64,000 bases of DNA, from NCBI GenBank assembly GCA_001556025.1, contig LSIB01000159.1:1-64000 (forward strand), in the 5' to 3' direction. The notes under the pieces are model-generated. The model had not been told where the DNA came from. It did not search any database and saw nothing but the letters and a program-made list of their open reading frames with translations. The stretch's first letter is position 1. Every line of letters begins with the position of its first letter. The stretch comes from Rhizobiales bacterium CCH3-A5. Its GTDB lineage: Bacteria > Pseudomonadota > Alphaproteobacteria > Rhizobiales > Beijerinckiaceae. This document shows positions 43,999 through 53,339 of this stretch, one piece after another. Made by a program: the position numbers and the translations under genes.

Positions 43999-44906
43999 GC
44001 GTGCTCTCCAAAGAAACCGGCGAACTCCGCCGCCACGAGATCGGGAACTTCCTCGGCCAGATAGTGCCCACCCGGCAAGGCATGCCCGCGCACATCCGCG
44101 GCGCGCTGACGCCATAGCGTCAAAGGATCGAAGCAACGCCCGATGACGCCGTGCTCGCCCCAGAGCGCCAGCAGCGGCTGCGTCAGCTTGCGGCTGCCAT
44201 CGGCGTCGTCATGGGCGATGTCGATGGTGGCGGCGGCGCGATAATCCTCGCAACTGCCATGGATCGCGGCGGGATCGGCGAAGCAGCGCAGATAGTGTTC
44301 AAGCGCCTCGGGGGCGAATGGGGTCAGCCCGGCCGAACCCGAGCCGCATTTCTTCAGCCAGTAGGCCTTCGGATCGGCCCCGATCATCCGCTCGGGGAAG
44401 GGCGCGGGCTGGATCAGGAAGAACCAGTGCCAGTAGGCGCGGGCGAAGGCGTCGGTCGTGCCGGCATACATCTCGCGGGTCGGGGCGATGTCGAGCGTGG
44501 CGAGCCTGCCGACGCGGGCGGCATGGTCGAGCGCGAGACGATGGCCGACGCGCGCGCCGCGATCATGCGCGCCGACGAAGAAGCGCTCATGGCCGAGCGC
44601 GCTCATGATTTCGGCCATGTCCTGCGCCATCGCGCGCTTGGAATAGGGCGAGTGCTCCGCATCCGTCGCGGGCTTGTCGCTGTCGCCATAGCCGCGCAGA
44701 TCGGCGCAGACGAGCGTGAAGCGGTCGCGCAGCCGCGCGGCGACCTTGTGCCAGAGCGCATGTGTCTGCGGATAGCCGTGCAGCAGGAGCAGCGGCGGCC
44801 CCTCCCCGCCGGTGCGGACGCGGATGCGCGCGCCGGATGTGGCGACGTCGAGCAGGCGGAAGCCGGGGAAGAGGCTGTCCCGCACGGGCAGGTCGGTGAG
44901 GGTCAT
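43995..44906 (-). CDS. Fluoroacetate-dehalogenase-like alpha/beta hydrolase
   Basis: 303 residues. The nucleophile elbow is AHDRGARVG (Asp115), with Arg116 and Arg119 placed as the carboxylate-binding arginines of fluoroacetate dehalogenase. The halide-site residues His160 and Trp161 appear in YWHWFFLIQP, and SCEDYRAAATID holds the matching Tyr. The catalytic His is in GGHYLAEE. This set is diagnostic of the DehH1/FAcD group rather than of epoxide hydrolases. The start at 44906 is chosen over an upstream TTG. The downstream malate/tartrate dehydrogenase is coupled by ATGA overlap, so the hydrolase may feed a 2-hydroxyacid to it. Haloacids may or may not be the natural substrate. Confidence 0.82.
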   Translation of the reverse strand: MTLTDLPVRDSLFPGFRLLDVATSGARIRVRTGGEGPPLLLLHGYPQTHALWHKVAARLRDRFTLVCADLRGYGDSDKPATDAEHSPYSKRAMAQDMAEIMSALGHERFFVGAHDRGARVGHRLALDHAARVGRLATLDIAPTREMYAGTTDAFARAYWHWFFLIQPAPFPERMIGADPKAYWLKKCGSGSAGLTPFAPEALEHYLRCFADPAAIHGSCEDYRAAATIDIAHDDADGSRKLTQPLLALWGEHGVIGRCFDPLTLWRQRAADVRGHALPGGHYLAEEVPDLVAAEFAGFFGEHA

Positions 44907-45017
44907 CAGGCCTTGAGACGCTTGCAACAATAACAGGCGAGTTAGCCCGTATCGTCAGGGATTGCGCCTGCGGATTATTTCATAATCCTGATCAATAGCG
45001 AGGGCCTGCACCACCGC

Positions 45018-45045
45018 CGTCATCGCGAGCAGCGAAGCAATCCAG
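45018..45045. repeat. Half copy of family B inverted repeat
   Basis: cgtcatcgcgagcagcgaag then caatccag matches the left arm of the repeat at 52589-52664. The right arm is missing or badly decayed (gtcgcttcgc near 45070). Confidence 0.6.
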
Positions 45046-45089
45046 CGTCTCGCGCTACGACCTCCCCGGTCGCTTCGCACGCCATGGCG

Positions 45090-45713
45090 CTACCCGAGAT
45101 ACTTCGTCAAAATCGCAGCCAGCCGCTCCGCTCCCGAATTATGCGGCAGCAGCGTGACGAAGCGGCCTTCCCTGCCCATGAGATAAGTCAGCGAGCCGTG
45201 GTCGACGGCGTATTCACCCTTGCCATGGTGATGTTGCGTCAGCTTGCGGCGATGCACCTTGTAGGCCTTGGCGACGGCGGCGATCTCGGCCTCGCTGCCG
45301 GTCAGACCAATGAGCTTCGGGTGAAACGCCGCGACATATTCAGCCATCACGGCGACCGTGTCGTTGGCGGGATCGACCGTGACGAAGAGCGGAGCGACCT
45401 TGTCGGCCAGCGGCCCGACCTTGTCGAGCGCCTGTGCGATGATCGGCAGATCGACCGGGCAGGTGTCGGTGCAGCGGGTGAAGCCGAAATAGACCAGCAT
45501 GAAGCGGCCGCGATAATCGGCGTCGGTGACGCGCCTGCCGCTGTGGTCGGTCAGGCTGAAAGGGCCGCCGAACTGCGTCGCCAGCCGGTCATGCGAGGTG
45601 CTGGCGGGCGCGGCCGGGCCGTGATGGCCGTGATGCCCCTGCGCGAGCGCCGACCCGGCCATGCCGGCGCCGAGGATGGCGAGCAGCGCCCGGCGGCTGG
45701 GCCTCCCGCTCAT
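45090..45713 (-). CDS. Sco1/SenC family copper chaperone, exported
   Basis: 207 residues with a twin-arginine-like N-terminus (SRRALLAILGAG) and signal end at ALAQ. A His-rich stretch GHHGHHG follows the cleavage site. The thioredoxin-like fold has FGFTRCTDTCPVDLP with Cys81 and Cys85 and a later His172 in VDHGSL, the three copper ligands of Sco proteins. HHHGKGE adds more possible metal ligands. It would deliver copper or reduce thiols in the periplasm, classically for cytochrome oxidase. Its start overlaps the stop of the upstream cassette protein by four bases. No oxidase genes are in this window. Confidence 0.9.
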   Translation of the reverse strand: MSGRPSRRALLAILGAGMAGSALAQGHHGHHGPAAPASTSHDRLATQFGGPFSLTDHSGRRVTDADYRGRFMLVYFGFTRCTDTCPVDLPIIAQALDKVGPLADKVAPLFVTVDPANDTVAVMAEYVAAFHPKLIGLTGSEAEIAAVAKAYKVHRRKLTQHHHGKGEYAVDHGSLTYLMGREGRFVTLLPHNSGAERLAAILTKYLG

Positions 45714-46219
45714 TTCGGCCACTTCAGATCCTTCCGTCCCAGGATCCCGTTCTCGGCGAGCACGCCCTTGATCGTCGGGTCGGCGCGCCACCATTCGTCG
45801 GCCTTGCCGTTGGCGGCGGTCCAATCCTTCTCGAACTGGTCGGTCGGCGCGAAATCGCCCACGCCGGCCTTCTCGCGGATGCCCTGCACCATCAGGATCG
45901 GCATGGCCGGATTCTCGACCAGCAGGCCGTCAATCTCGATCGTCTTGCCGCACCAGGGCAGCAGATCCTTCGTCGCGCCGGCAAAGAGCGTGTTGCTCTT
46001 GGCGGCGGTGTAGAGTTTGCCCTCCGAGACGAGGCCGAGCTGGCGCTTGCCGCCGCCGCAGGCGGCCGGGCAATCGCCCTTCAGCGTGCAGAGGACATCG
46101 ACGACCTGACCAGTGAAGGAAACGAGCTTTTCGTCCTTCAAACCCCAGGCCTCGGCGGCGAATGCGGGCGCGGCGAACAGCGCAGCGGGAACGGCTAACG
46201 ACAGAAGCAGGCGGCGCAT
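45710..46219 (-). CDS. Exported Cys-rich protein, cassette type A, copy 1
   Basis: 169 residues, no family recognised. Signal peptide to about residue 22 (AAPAFAA). The mature part has four cysteines conserved with copy 2: Cys44 (VDVLC), Cys50 (KGDC), Cys54 (AACGGGKRQLGLV) and Cys90 (LPWCGKTIEIDG). The C-terminus WWRADPTIKGVLAENGILG is shared too. The ATG at 46219 follows a GGGGAG Shine-Dalgarno that lies inside the end of the type B gene; a GTG at 46228 would overlap that gene. It is translationally coupled to the Sco gene downstream. A periplasmic thiol or metal function is likely by context. Confidence 0.8.
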   Translation of the reverse strand: MRRLLLSLAVPAALFAAPAFAAEAWGLKDEKLVSFTGQVVDVLCTLKGDCPAACGGGKRQLGLVSEGKLYTAAKSNTLFAGATKDLLPWCGKTIEIDGLLVENPAMPILMVQGIREKAGVGDFAPTDQFEKDWTAANGKADEWWRADPTIKGVLAENGILGRKDLKWPK

Positions 46220-46224
46220 GGCGT

Positions 46225-46653
46225 TCACTCCCCGAACGGCACGACGCCGTGCTCGTCATGAGTCAGGTTCACGATGCCCTTGTCGTCGGCGACCTTGTCG
46301 ACGAGCAGGTATTTGACTCCGTCGCGCTCGAACAGCTCGCCATCGACCGTGACCTCATGGGTCTGGATCTTCACGATCTTCGGCGAGGCGACGCTGACAT
46401 CCTCGTTCTCGATGCGCAGCACCATATAGAACTGGCCATCCTTGTCCCGGATCGCGACCGGGATGCCGCCGACCGCGCACCAGACCGCGCATTGATGATG
46501 CGCCGTGCCGAGCCCGAACATGATGCCGGTGACGGCGCACCAGGTGTCGACGATCTCGCCAGAGACCTGCACGCGCTTGCCGGTGGCTGGGCTCTGCGCG
46601 GCGGCGGGCCAGGCCAGCGCCAGAAGCGCTGCGGCGATCAGGGTGCGTCTCAC
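46225..46653 (-). CDS. Exported Cys/His-rich protein, cassette type B, copy 1
   Basis: 142 residues, no family recognised. Signal peptide ends at PAAAQ (20). Shared with copy 2 are Cys39 (EIVDTWC), the cluster AHHQCAVWCAVGGIPV with His52, His53, Cys55 and Cys59, and a C-terminal LTHDEHG with two His. The middle is beta-rich (QFYMVLRIE, HEVTVDGEL) in the style of an OB-fold. The GTG start follows a GGAGG Shine-Dalgarno. The ligand set would suit copper, heme or another metal, but nothing proves it. Type A copy 1 begins six bases downstream. Confidence 0.8.
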   Translation of the reverse strand: MRRTLIAAALLALAWPAAAQSPATGKRVQVSGEIVDTWCAVTGIMFGLGTAHHQCAVWCAVGGIPVAIRDKDGQFYMVLRIENEDVSVASPKIVKIQTHEVTVDGELFERDGVKYLLVDKVADDKGIVNLTHDEHGVVPFGE

Positions 46654-46772
46654 GGGCGTCCTCCAGACTTTTTCGGGAAGAATGCTAGCACGCAGCCCGC
46701 GCGCGTCGTCTCACCAGCGCGTGAGGCGAGATTGCAGTGTCGTGAGCCGTCCGTGAACGTCGGGACTCAGGC

Positions 46773-47297
46773 TCAGGGCTTGGGTTTTGGCGCGAGGCCC
46801 TTGATCCCGAGCGGCCCGTCTTCCGCGATCAGCCGGTTCGCCTCGGGGTCCGCCCGCCACCATTCCTGCGCCTTGCCATGCCGCGCCTCCCATTCCGTTT
46901 TGAAACGCTCGGCGGGCGTGAAGGGCGCAGAGGCATCGGTGCGGATGCCCTGTACGAAGAACAGCGTCACGGCCGGATTTTCGATCAGCAGGCCGTCGGC
47001 CTCGATCTCGCGGCCGCAAAAGCCGATCAGGTCATGGATGGCGCCGGCAAAATCGACATTCGACTTGGCGACCAGACGGAAGGTTCCGTCACTCAGAACG
47101 AGACCGAGCTGACGCTTGCCCCCACCGCAGCCGGGCGCGCAGCGGCCCTTGAGATGGCACAGCGCATCGGTGACTCGCCCCTTCAGCACGACCTGCTTCT
47201 CGTGCGGGATGTTCCAGGGTTCGGCGGCGGTGGCGGGGACCGGGATTGCCGAAAGCCCGGTCAGCGCCAGCGCGGCGAGCAGGAGCGCTTTGCCCAT
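46773..47297 (-). CDS. Exported Cys-rich protein, cassette type A, copy 2
   Basis: 174 residues, paralogue of the 45710 gene. Signal peptide ends near ATAA (25). The same four cysteines are kept: VTDALC, KGRC, PGCGGGKRQLGLV and IGFCGREIEADG, with LLIENPAV and EWWRADPEANRLIAEDG. The start at 47297 gives the signal peptide directly; it lies 4 bases after the type B copy 2 stop. Its tail is shorter and Pro/Lys-rich (LAPKPKP). Confidence 0.8.
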   Translation of the reverse strand: MGKALLLAALALTGLSAIPVPATAAEPWNIPHEKQVVLKGRVTDALCHLKGRCAPGCGGGKRQLGLVLSDGTFRLVAKSNVDFAGAIHDLIGFCGREIEADGLLIENPAVTLFFVQGIRTDASAPFTPAERFKTEWEARHGKAQEWWRADPEANRLIAEDGPLGIKGLAPKPKP

Positions 47298-47301
47298 CGC
47301 C

Positions 47302-47748
47302 TCAGTTCCCGAACGGCTGGATGCCATGCTCATCATGGGTCATCAGAATGACGCCCTTGTCGTCGGCGATACGGTCGACCAGCAGATATTTCACACCGTC
47401 GCGTTCGAGCAGTTCGCCCTCGACCACGACCTCATGCGTCGCCATCTTCGCGACGCGGGGGTTGGCGGCGCTGTCCTCGTCGTCGCCGATCTTCAGGACC
47501 AGATAGAGCGCGCCGCTCGCATCCCGGATGCTGACCGGGATGCCGCCGAGCGCGCACCAGATCGCGCATTGGTGGTGCGCCGTGCCCCTGGCGAACATCA
47601 GCCCGCTGATCGAGCACCAGGTATCGCTGATCTCGCCGGTGACGGTGACGCGGCGGCCTTCCTGCGCGAGGCCGTGATTCGGAGCGAGCGCGGCCGCCGC
47701 GAGAACGGTCACAAGCCAGAGGACGCCGCGCTGCAACAACTTTGTCAT
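47302..47748 (-). CDS. Exported Cys/His-rich protein, cassette type B, copy 2
   Basis: 148 residues, paralogue of the 46225 gene. Signal peptide ends at HGLAQ (about 29). The ligand cluster AHHQCAIWCALGGIPV and the Cys in EISDTWC are kept, as is MTHDEHG near the end. It is the first gene of the five-gene unit B2-A2-B1-A1-sco read toward lower coordinates, with its promoter in the 128-base gap shared with divergent pheS. No function is known. Confidence 0.8.
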   Translation of the reverse strand: MTKLLQRGVLWLVTVLAAAALAPNHGLAQEGRRVTVTGEISDTWCSISGLMFARGTAHHQCAIWCALGGIPVSIRDASGALYLVLKIGDDEDSAANPRVAKMATHEVVVEGELLERDGVKYLLVDRIADDKGVILMTHDEHGIQPFGN

Positions 47749-47876
47749 ACCTGGAGCGTCCACCCCTCGTCGGACCGCCGGATTCATCATCCGCGCAATG
47801 CTTTGCCAACACGATGCCTCTAGCATCGCCGTTGGCGACACCATAGAAGATGCCTCGCAAACGGACCAGAGCAGGC

Positions 47877-48959
47877 ATGAACGAGATCGACACCCTGGGC
47901 GGAACGCTCCTCGCCGACATCGCGGCGGCGTCGGACGAGGCGACGCTGGAGCAGATCCGGATCGCGGCGCTCGGCAAGGCCGGCTCGATCTCGGCGCTGC
48001 TTAAGACGCTGGGCGCGATGACGCCCGACGAGCGCAAGGAAAAGGGGCCGCTGATCAACGGACTGCGCGACGCGGTGCAGAGCGCGCTCGCCAGCCGCAA
48101 GGACGCGCTCGGCAATGCGGCGCTGGACGCGAGACTTGCGGCCGAGACCATCGACGTCTCGCTGCCGGTGCGCGAGGGCCCGGAGCAGCGCGGGCGCATC
48201 CACCCGATCAGCCAGGTCATCGACGAGATCACCGCGATCTTCGGCGATATGGGCTTCTCGGTGGCCGAAGGTCCCGATGTCGAGACCGACGACCTCAACT
48301 TCACCAGGCTGAACTTCCCCATCGGCCACCCGGCCCGCGAGATGCACGACACCTTCTTCTTCGCGCCCGACGCCAATGGCGAGCGCAAGCTGCTGCGCAC
48401 CCACACCTCGCCGGTGCAGGTCCGCACCATGATTTCGCAGCAGCCGCCGATCCGCGTGATCTGCCCGGGCCGTACCTACCGGATGGATTCGGACCAGACC
48501 CATACGCCGATGTTCCATCAGGTCGAGGGGCTGGTGATCGACAAGCAGGCGCATATGGGCCACCTGAAATGGATTTTGGAGGAGTTCTGCAAAGCGTTCT
48601 TCGAGATCGACGAGGTCAAGATGCGCTTCCGTCCGTCCTTCTTCCCCTTCACCGAGCCCTCTGTCGAGGTCGATATCCAGTGCTCGCGCAAGGGCGGCGA
48701 GATCCGCTTCGGCGAGGGTGAGGACTGGCTCGAGATCCTCGGCTGCGGCATGGTCCACCCCAATGTGCTGAGGAATTGCGGGCTCGATCCGGAGGTCTAT
48801 CAGGGCTTCGCCTGGGGCATGGGCATCGATCGCATCGCCATGCTGAAATACGGCATGCCCGATCTGCGCCCCTTCTTCGAGGCGGATGTGCGCTGGCTTC
48901 AGCATTACGGCTTCCGCCCGCTCGACCTGCCCACGCTGACGGGCGGGCTGTCGTCTTGA
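47877..48959 (+). CDS. pheS: Phenylalanyl-tRNA synthetase alpha subunit
   Basis: 360 residues. Class II motifs: motif 1 region [19 protein letters not shown], motif 2 [20 protein letters not shown] and motif 3 [17 protein letters not shown]. The N-terminal coiled coil binds tRNA. It forms the alpha2beta2 enzyme with PheT. The start at 47877 ([12 protein letters not shown]) matches the family; 47850 is an alternative. It is divergent from the cassette genes, and a glycosyltransferase gene separates it from pheT. Confidence 0.96.
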   Translation: MNEIDTLGGTLLADIAAASDEATLEQIRIAALGKAGSISALLKTLGAMTPDERKEKGPLINGLRDAVQSALASRKDALGNAALDARLAAETIDVSLPVREGPEQRGRIHPISQVIDEITAIFGDMGFSVAEGPDVETDDLNFTRLNFPIGHPAREMHDTFFFAPDANGERKLLRTHTSPVQVRTMISQQPPIRVICPGRTYRMDSDQTHTPMFHQVEGLVIDKQAHMGHLKWILEEFCKAFFEIDEVKMRFRPSFFPFTEPSVEVDIQCSRKGGEIRFGEGEDWLEILGCGMVHPNVLRNCGLDPEVYQGFAWGMGIDRIAMLKYGMPDLRPFFEADVRWLQHYGFRPLDLPTLTGGLSS

Positions 48960-48972
48960 GGAGGGCACCCTG

Positions 48973-50160
48973 ATGAGCGCAGCCGTCTGGGCCGGCCTGA
49001 TCGCGGCGCTGCTCGTCGCGACGAACCTGCTCTGCCAGGCGATCGCGTTCGTGCGTCTTCGCCGCCAGGACAAGAGCTCGGCCGTGCTCGCGGCGCTGCC
49101 GGCTGTGACGATCGTGCGGCCGGTGCGCGGCATCGAGGCCTTCAGCCGCGAGACGCTGACGTCCGGCCTGACGCTGGACTATCCGCGCTACCGGACGCTG
49201 ATCTGCGTCGCCGACGCCGACGATCCGATCGTGCCGCTGGTCGAGGAACTGATCGGCCGCTTCGGGGCCGAGCATGTCGCGCTGATCACCGGGGACGTTC
49301 CCGTCAGCGCCAATCCCAAGCTCAACAACTGCGTCAAGGGCTGGGAGGCGGCGACGACCGAATGGGTCATCCTCGCCGATTCCAACGTGCTGATGCCGAA
49401 GGACTATATCCAGCGCATGCTCGCCGCATGGCGGCCCGACAGCGGGCTCGTCTGCTCGACGCCGGCAGGGTCGCGGCCGCAGAATTTTGGCGCCGAGGTC
49501 GAATGCGCCTTCCTCAACACCTTCCAGGCGCGCTGGCAATATGCCGGCGAGGCGCTGGGCTTCGGCTTCGCGCAGGGCAAGTCGATGCTCTGGAACAAGC
49601 CGTTTCTCGACGCCAATGGCGGAATCGCAGCGCTCGCCGACGAGATCGCCGAGGACGCTGCCGCGACCAAGCTGGTCCGCCGCGCCGGCAAGCACGTCCA
49701 TCTCGTCGGGCAGCCCTTCGAGCAGCCGCTCGGCGCGCGCTCCTTGCGTGACGTGGCGCAGCGCCAGTTCCGCTGGGCGCGGCTCAGGCGGGTGACGTTC
49801 CTGCCCTTCTTCGCGCCGGAAATCCTGGCCGGGCCGCTCGTGCCGGCGCTGCTGGCCGCCTTCGCTGCTCCAGCTTTCGGGCTGTCCGCCTGGCTCGGCC
49901 CGCTGCTCGTGCTCCTGCCCTGGTACGCCGCCGAGATGGCGCTGGCGGCCGGCGTCGGCTGGTATTCGTCCTGGCGGATGCCGGCGGCGCTGCTCGTGCG
50001 CGACATCGTCTTCCCGGGCATCTGGGCCTACGCCTTCATCGCCCGCGAGGTGAGCTGGCGCGGGAATTCGATGAAGATCAGGACGGATGGCGCCGATGAG
50101 CTGAATGCGGTGGCGCCGACCTTGTCCCATGCGAATCTGAGTAGCGACAGACAACAATGA
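48973..50160 (+). CDS. GT21-like (ceramide glucosyltransferase-type) glycosyltransferase
   Basis: 395 residues. One N-terminal membrane segment (about 5-25), a GT-A domain with [47 protein letters not shown] and a QRQFRW motif (QxxRW), then C-terminal membrane segments. These are the D1, D2, D3 and QxxRW sites of GT21 ceramide glucosyltransferases. It would glycosylate a sphingolipid or related lipid. It starts 13 bases after pheS with a GAGGAGG Shine-Dalgarno and overlaps pheT by four bases, so it is built into the pheST operon. Confidence 0.85.
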   Translation: MSAAVWAGLIAALLVATNLLCQAIAFVRLRRQDKSSAVLAALPAVTIVRPVRGIEAFSRETLTSGLTLDYPRYRTLICVADADDPIVPLVEELIGRFGAEHVALITGDVPVSANPKLNNCVKGWEAATTEWVILADSNVLMPKDYIQRMLAAWRPDSGLVCSTPAGSRPQNFGAEVECAFLNTFQARWQYAGEALGFGFAQGKSMLWNKPFLDANGGIAALADEIAEDAAATKLVRRAGKHVHLVGQPFEQPLGARSLRDVAQRQFRWARLRRVTFLPFFAPEILAGPLVPALLAAFAAPAFGLSAWLGPLLVLLPWYAAEMALAAGVGWYSSWRMPAALLVRDIVFPGIWAYAFIAREVSWRGNSMKIRTDGADELNAVAPTLSHANLSSDRQQ

Positions 50161-52580
50161 AATTCACGCACTCCTGGCTCAAGAGCCATCTCGACACCAC
50201 CGCCACACTCGATACGATCGTCGAAACCCTGACGCGCGTCGGGCTCGAGGTCGAGGGCGTCGAGGACAAGGCGAAGGCCCTGTCGGCCTTCACCATCGCC
50301 TATGTCATCGAGGCGAAGCCGCATCCCAATGCCGACCGGCTGCGCGTCTGCATGGTCGATACGGGCTCTGGCGACCCCGTGCAGGTCGTCTGCGGCGCGC
50401 CGAACGCCCGCACCGGCATGAAGAGTGTCTTCTCGCCTACGGGCACCTACATCCCCGGCAAGGACATCACGCTCGGCAAGGGCGTGATCCGCGGCGTCGA
50501 GTCCAACGGCATGCTGTGCTCGGCGGCGGAACTCGAGATTTCCGAAGACCATGACGGCATCATCGACCTGCCGGACGACGCGCCGGTCGGCCAGCCTTAC
50601 GCCGCCTATGCCGGCCTCGACGACGCGGTGATCGAGATCGCGGTGACGCCCAACCGCGCCGATGCGCTCGGAGTCGCCGGCGTCGCACGAGACCTCGCCG
50701 CCGCCGGCCTCGGCGCGCTGAAGACGCCCTCGGTCGCGCCGACCCGGGGCTCCTTCCCCTGCCCCGTCTCGGTGACGCTGGATTTCACGCCCGAAGACAA
50801 GGCGCTCTGCCCGGCCTTCGCCCTGCGGCTCGTGCGCGGCGTCAGGAACGGCCCCTCGCCGGAGTGGCTGCAGGCAAGGCTGCGCGCGATAGGCTTGCGC
50901 CCCATCAACGCGCTGGTCGACATCACCAACTTCATGACCTTCGACCGCAACCGGCCGCTGCACGTCTTCGACGCGGCCAAGGTCGCCGGAAACCTCGTCG
51001 TCCGCCGCGCCAAGGCCGGCGAAACCATTCTGGCGCTGGATGGCAAGTCCTATGCGCTGAGCAACGAGCAGGTCGTCATCGCTGACGATCACGGCGTCGA
51101 GTCGCTCGCCGGCATCATGGGTGGCGAGGCGTCGGGCTGCGACGAGACCACGACCGACGTGCTGGTCGAGAGCGCGCTCTGGAACCCGCTCAACATTGCC
51201 CGTTCGGGCCGCGCGCTCGGCATCAACTCGGATGCGCGCTACCGTTTCGAGCGCGGCGTCGATCCCGCCTTCTGCAAGCCCGGACTCGATCTCGCCACCG
51301 CGATGATCGTCGAACTCTGCGGCGGCGAGGCCTCCGAGATGGTCTTCGCCGGCGAACCGCCCGACGACGCCCTCGCGATCGATTTTCCCTGGTCGGAGGT
51401 CAAGCGCCTGACCGGGCTCGATCTGCCGCAGAGCGAGATGCAGGCCGCGCTGACCGCGCTTGGTTTTCAGGTTTCCGGCGCGGGCGAGCGCGTCACGGTC
51501 GTGGCCCCGCCCTGGCGCGGCGATGTCGGGGGCAAGGCCGATCTCGTCGAGGAGATCCTGCGCATCGCCGGGCTCGACCGTGTCGTCTCGACGCCGCTGC
51601 CGCGCATCAAGGATGAAGTGATCAAGCCGGTCCTGACCGCGCTGCAGAAACGGACGCGCCTCGCCAAGCGCCTGCTCGCCAGTCGCGGCCTGGTCGAAGC
51701 CGTGACCTGGTCTTTCATCGCGAAGGACGCTGCAAAACTGTTCGGCGGCGGCTCGCCCACACTGGCGCTGGCCAATCCGATCGCTGCCGATCTCTCCGAC
51801 ATGCGGCCCTCGCTGCTGCCGGGCCTGATCAGGGCGGCGCAAGTCAATGCCGACCGGGGACTTGGCGACATCGCGCTGTTCGAGGTCGGGCAGGTGTTCC
51901 AGAGCGACGAGCCCGAGGGCCAGGTGATCGCCGCGAGCGGCCTGAGGCGCGGCACGGCGCGGCTGGACGGCGTCGGCCGGCATTGGGACGGCGCAGGCAA
52001 GCCCACCGATGCGCTCGACGCAAAGGCCGACGTCATGGGCCTGCTCGCCGGGCTAGGCGTGCCCGTGGGCGGCCTGCAGATCGTGGCGGGTGGCCCCGAC
52101 TGGGCCCACCCCGGCCGCTCTGCGACCTTGCGCTTTGGCCCCAAGGTGGTGATCGGCGCGTTCGGCGAGGTCCATCCGCGCATCCTCAAGACGCTCGACG
52201 TCAAGGGACCGCTGGTCGCCTTCGAGATCCATCTCGATGCGCTGCCCCTGCCGAAGGCCAAACCGACCAAGGTCAAGCCGAAGCTGGTGCTCTCAGGTTT
52301 CCAGCCGGTGACGCGTGATTTCGCCTTCATCGTCGAGAAATCCGTCGCGGCCGGCGAGATGATGAAGAGCGCGCAGAATGCCGACCGCGCGCTGATCGCC
52401 GACGTGTCGGTGTTCGACCTCTATGAGGGGCCGGGCGTCGAGGCGGGCAAAAAATCGGTCGCGCTGGCGGTGACGCTGCAGCCGCAGGAGAAGACGCTGA
52501 CAGAGGCCGAAATCGAGGCGATCGGCGCCAGGATCGTCGCCGAGATGGCCAAGCGCTACGGGGCCACGCTGCGGGGGTAA
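50157..52580 (+). CDS. pheT: Phenylalanyl-tRNA synthetase beta subunit
   Basis: 807 residues. Domains in order: N-terminal [19 protein letters not shown], tRNA-binding OB domain (about 40-150, [17 protein letters not shown]), B3/B4 editing (about 200-370), B5 (about 400-470), catalytic-like core, and C-terminal FDX-ACB anticodon-binding domain ([18 protein letters not shown]). The start overlaps the glycosyltransferase stop, so translation is coupled. An inverted repeat and a terminator shared with rplT follow. Confidence 0.96.
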   Translation: MKFTHSWLKSHLDTTATLDTIVETLTRVGLEVEGVEDKAKALSAFTIAYVIEAKPHPNADRLRVCMVDTGSGDPVQVVCGAPNARTGMKSVFSPTGTYIPGKDITLGKGVIRGVESNGMLCSAAELEISEDHDGIIDLPDDAPVGQPYAAYAGLDDAVIEIAVTPNRADALGVAGVARDLAAAGLGALKTPSVAPTRGSFPCPVSVTLDFTPEDKALCPAFALRLVRGVRNGPSPEWLQARLRAIGLRPINALVDITNFMTFDRNRPLHVFDAAKVAGNLVVRRAKAGETILALDGKSYALSNEQVVIADDHGVESLAGIMGGEASGCDETTTDVLVESALWNPLNIARSGRALGINSDARYRFERGVDPAFCKPGLDLATAMIVELCGGEASEMVFAGEPPDDALAIDFPWSEVKRLTGLDLPQSEMQAALTALGFQVSGAGERVTVVAPPWRGDVGGKADLVEEILRIAGLDRVVSTPLPRIKDEVIKPVLTALQKRTRLAKRLLASRGLVEAVTWSFIAKDAAKLFGGGSPTLALANPIAADLSDMRPSLLPGLIRAAQVNADRGLGDIALFEVGQVFQSDEPEGQVIAASGLRRGTARLDGVGRHWDGAGKPTDALDAKADVMGLLAGLGVPVGGLQIVAGGPDWAHPGRSATLRFGPKVVIGAFGEVHPRILKTLDVKGPLVAFEIHLDALPLPKAKPTKVKPKLVLSGFQPVTRDFAFIVEKSVAAGEMMKSAQNADRALIADVSVFDLYEGPGVEAGKKSVALAVTLQPQEKTLTEAEIEAIGARIVAEMAKRYGATLRG

Positions 52581-52588
52581 GGTGCGGC

Positions 52589-52664
52589 CGTCATTGCGAG
52601 CGCAGCGAAGCAATCCACCGTTTCGCGCAACCCTTTGGATTGCTTCGCTGCGCTCGCGATGACG
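52589..52664. repeat. Long inverted repeat, family B
   Basis: The 29-base left arm (cgtcattgcgagcgcagcga then agcaatcca) pairs with the 29-base right arm at 52636-52664 with one mismatch; the loop is 18 bases. It belongs to a dispersed type widespread in alphaproteobacteria. A half copy lies at 45018-45045. Confidence 0.8.
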
Positions 52665-52677
52665 GAGACTGACCAAC

Positions 52678-52709
52678 AAAAAAGGCCGGCGTCACCGCCG
52701 GCCTTTTTC
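52678..52709. terminator. Bidirectional terminator between pheT and rplT
   Basis: aaaaaaggccggcg, loop tcac, cgccggccttttt: stem of about twelve pairs including A-T pairs, with A-tract and T-tract on both sides. It serves the convergent pheT and rpmI-rplT transcripts. Confidence 0.88.
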
Positions 52710-52732
52710 CGTTCGTCAGAGGCGAAAACCGC

Positions 52733-53110
52733 TCAAGCCGCCTTCTGCTCGGCGGCGGCGAGCGCCGCCTTGACCGTCTCGACAACCGCGGCGAACGAGG
52801 CCGCATCGTCAATCGCCATGGCCGAGAGGGTCTTGCGGTCGAGCTCGATACCGGCCTTGGTCAGGCCGTTGATGAAGGCCGAGTAGACCAGGCCGTGCTC
52901 GCGCACCGCGCCGTTGAGGCGCTGGATCCAGAGCGCGCGGAACGAGCGCTTCCGGTTCTTGCGGTCGCGATAGGCATACTGCATCGAGCGATCGACGGCC
53001 GCCTTGGCGGCGCGGATCGTATTCTTGCGGCGGCCATAGAAACCCTTGGCGGCCTTGAGTGTCTTCTTGTGCTTGGCGTGGGACGTTACGCCCCGTTTCA
53101 CGCGAGCCAT
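52733..53110 (-). CDS. rplT: Ribosomal protein L20
   Basis: 125 residues. Signature: [40 protein letters not shown] and [18 protein letters not shown]20 binds 23S rRNA early in assembly and in several bacteria represses its own operon. It follows rpmI by 28 bases. The Ala-rich C-terminal tail ([11 protein letters not shown]) is typical of alphaproteobacteria. Confidence 0.96.
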   Translation of the reverse strand: MARVKRGVTSHAKHKKTLKAAKGFYGRRKNTIRAAKAAVDRSMQYAYRDRKNRKRSFRALWIQRLNGAVREHGLVYSAFINGLTKAGIELDRKTLSAMAIDDAASFAAVVETVKAALAAAEQKAA

Positions 53111-53138
53111 GTGTGATCTCCGGAAAGGTTAGGGGGCG

Positions 53139-53339
53139 TCAGCCGTTGGGGAGGAAATACTTCTTCACGTTGGCCGCATCGCCCTCGAAAAGGACGTTGG
53201 TGCCGCGGTGATTGCGGAGCTGCTTGTTGGTCCGCTTGATCATCCCGTGACGCTTGCCGGCCTGTGCGTAGAGCACTTTCCCGGTTCCGGTGATCTTGAA
53301 GCGCTTCTTGGCGCTCGACTTCGTCTTGATCTTGGGCAT
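53139..53339 (-). CDS. rpmI: Ribosomal protein L35
   Basis: 66 residues, complete: [38 protein letters not shown]. It is a small basic protein of the large subunit. In most bacteria infC stands directly upstream; here infC is about 5.1 kb away on the same strand. Confidence 0.96.
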   Translation of the reverse strand: MPKIKTKSSAKKRFKITGTGKVLYAQAGKRHGMIKRTNKQLRNHRGTNVLFEGDAANVKKYFLPNG

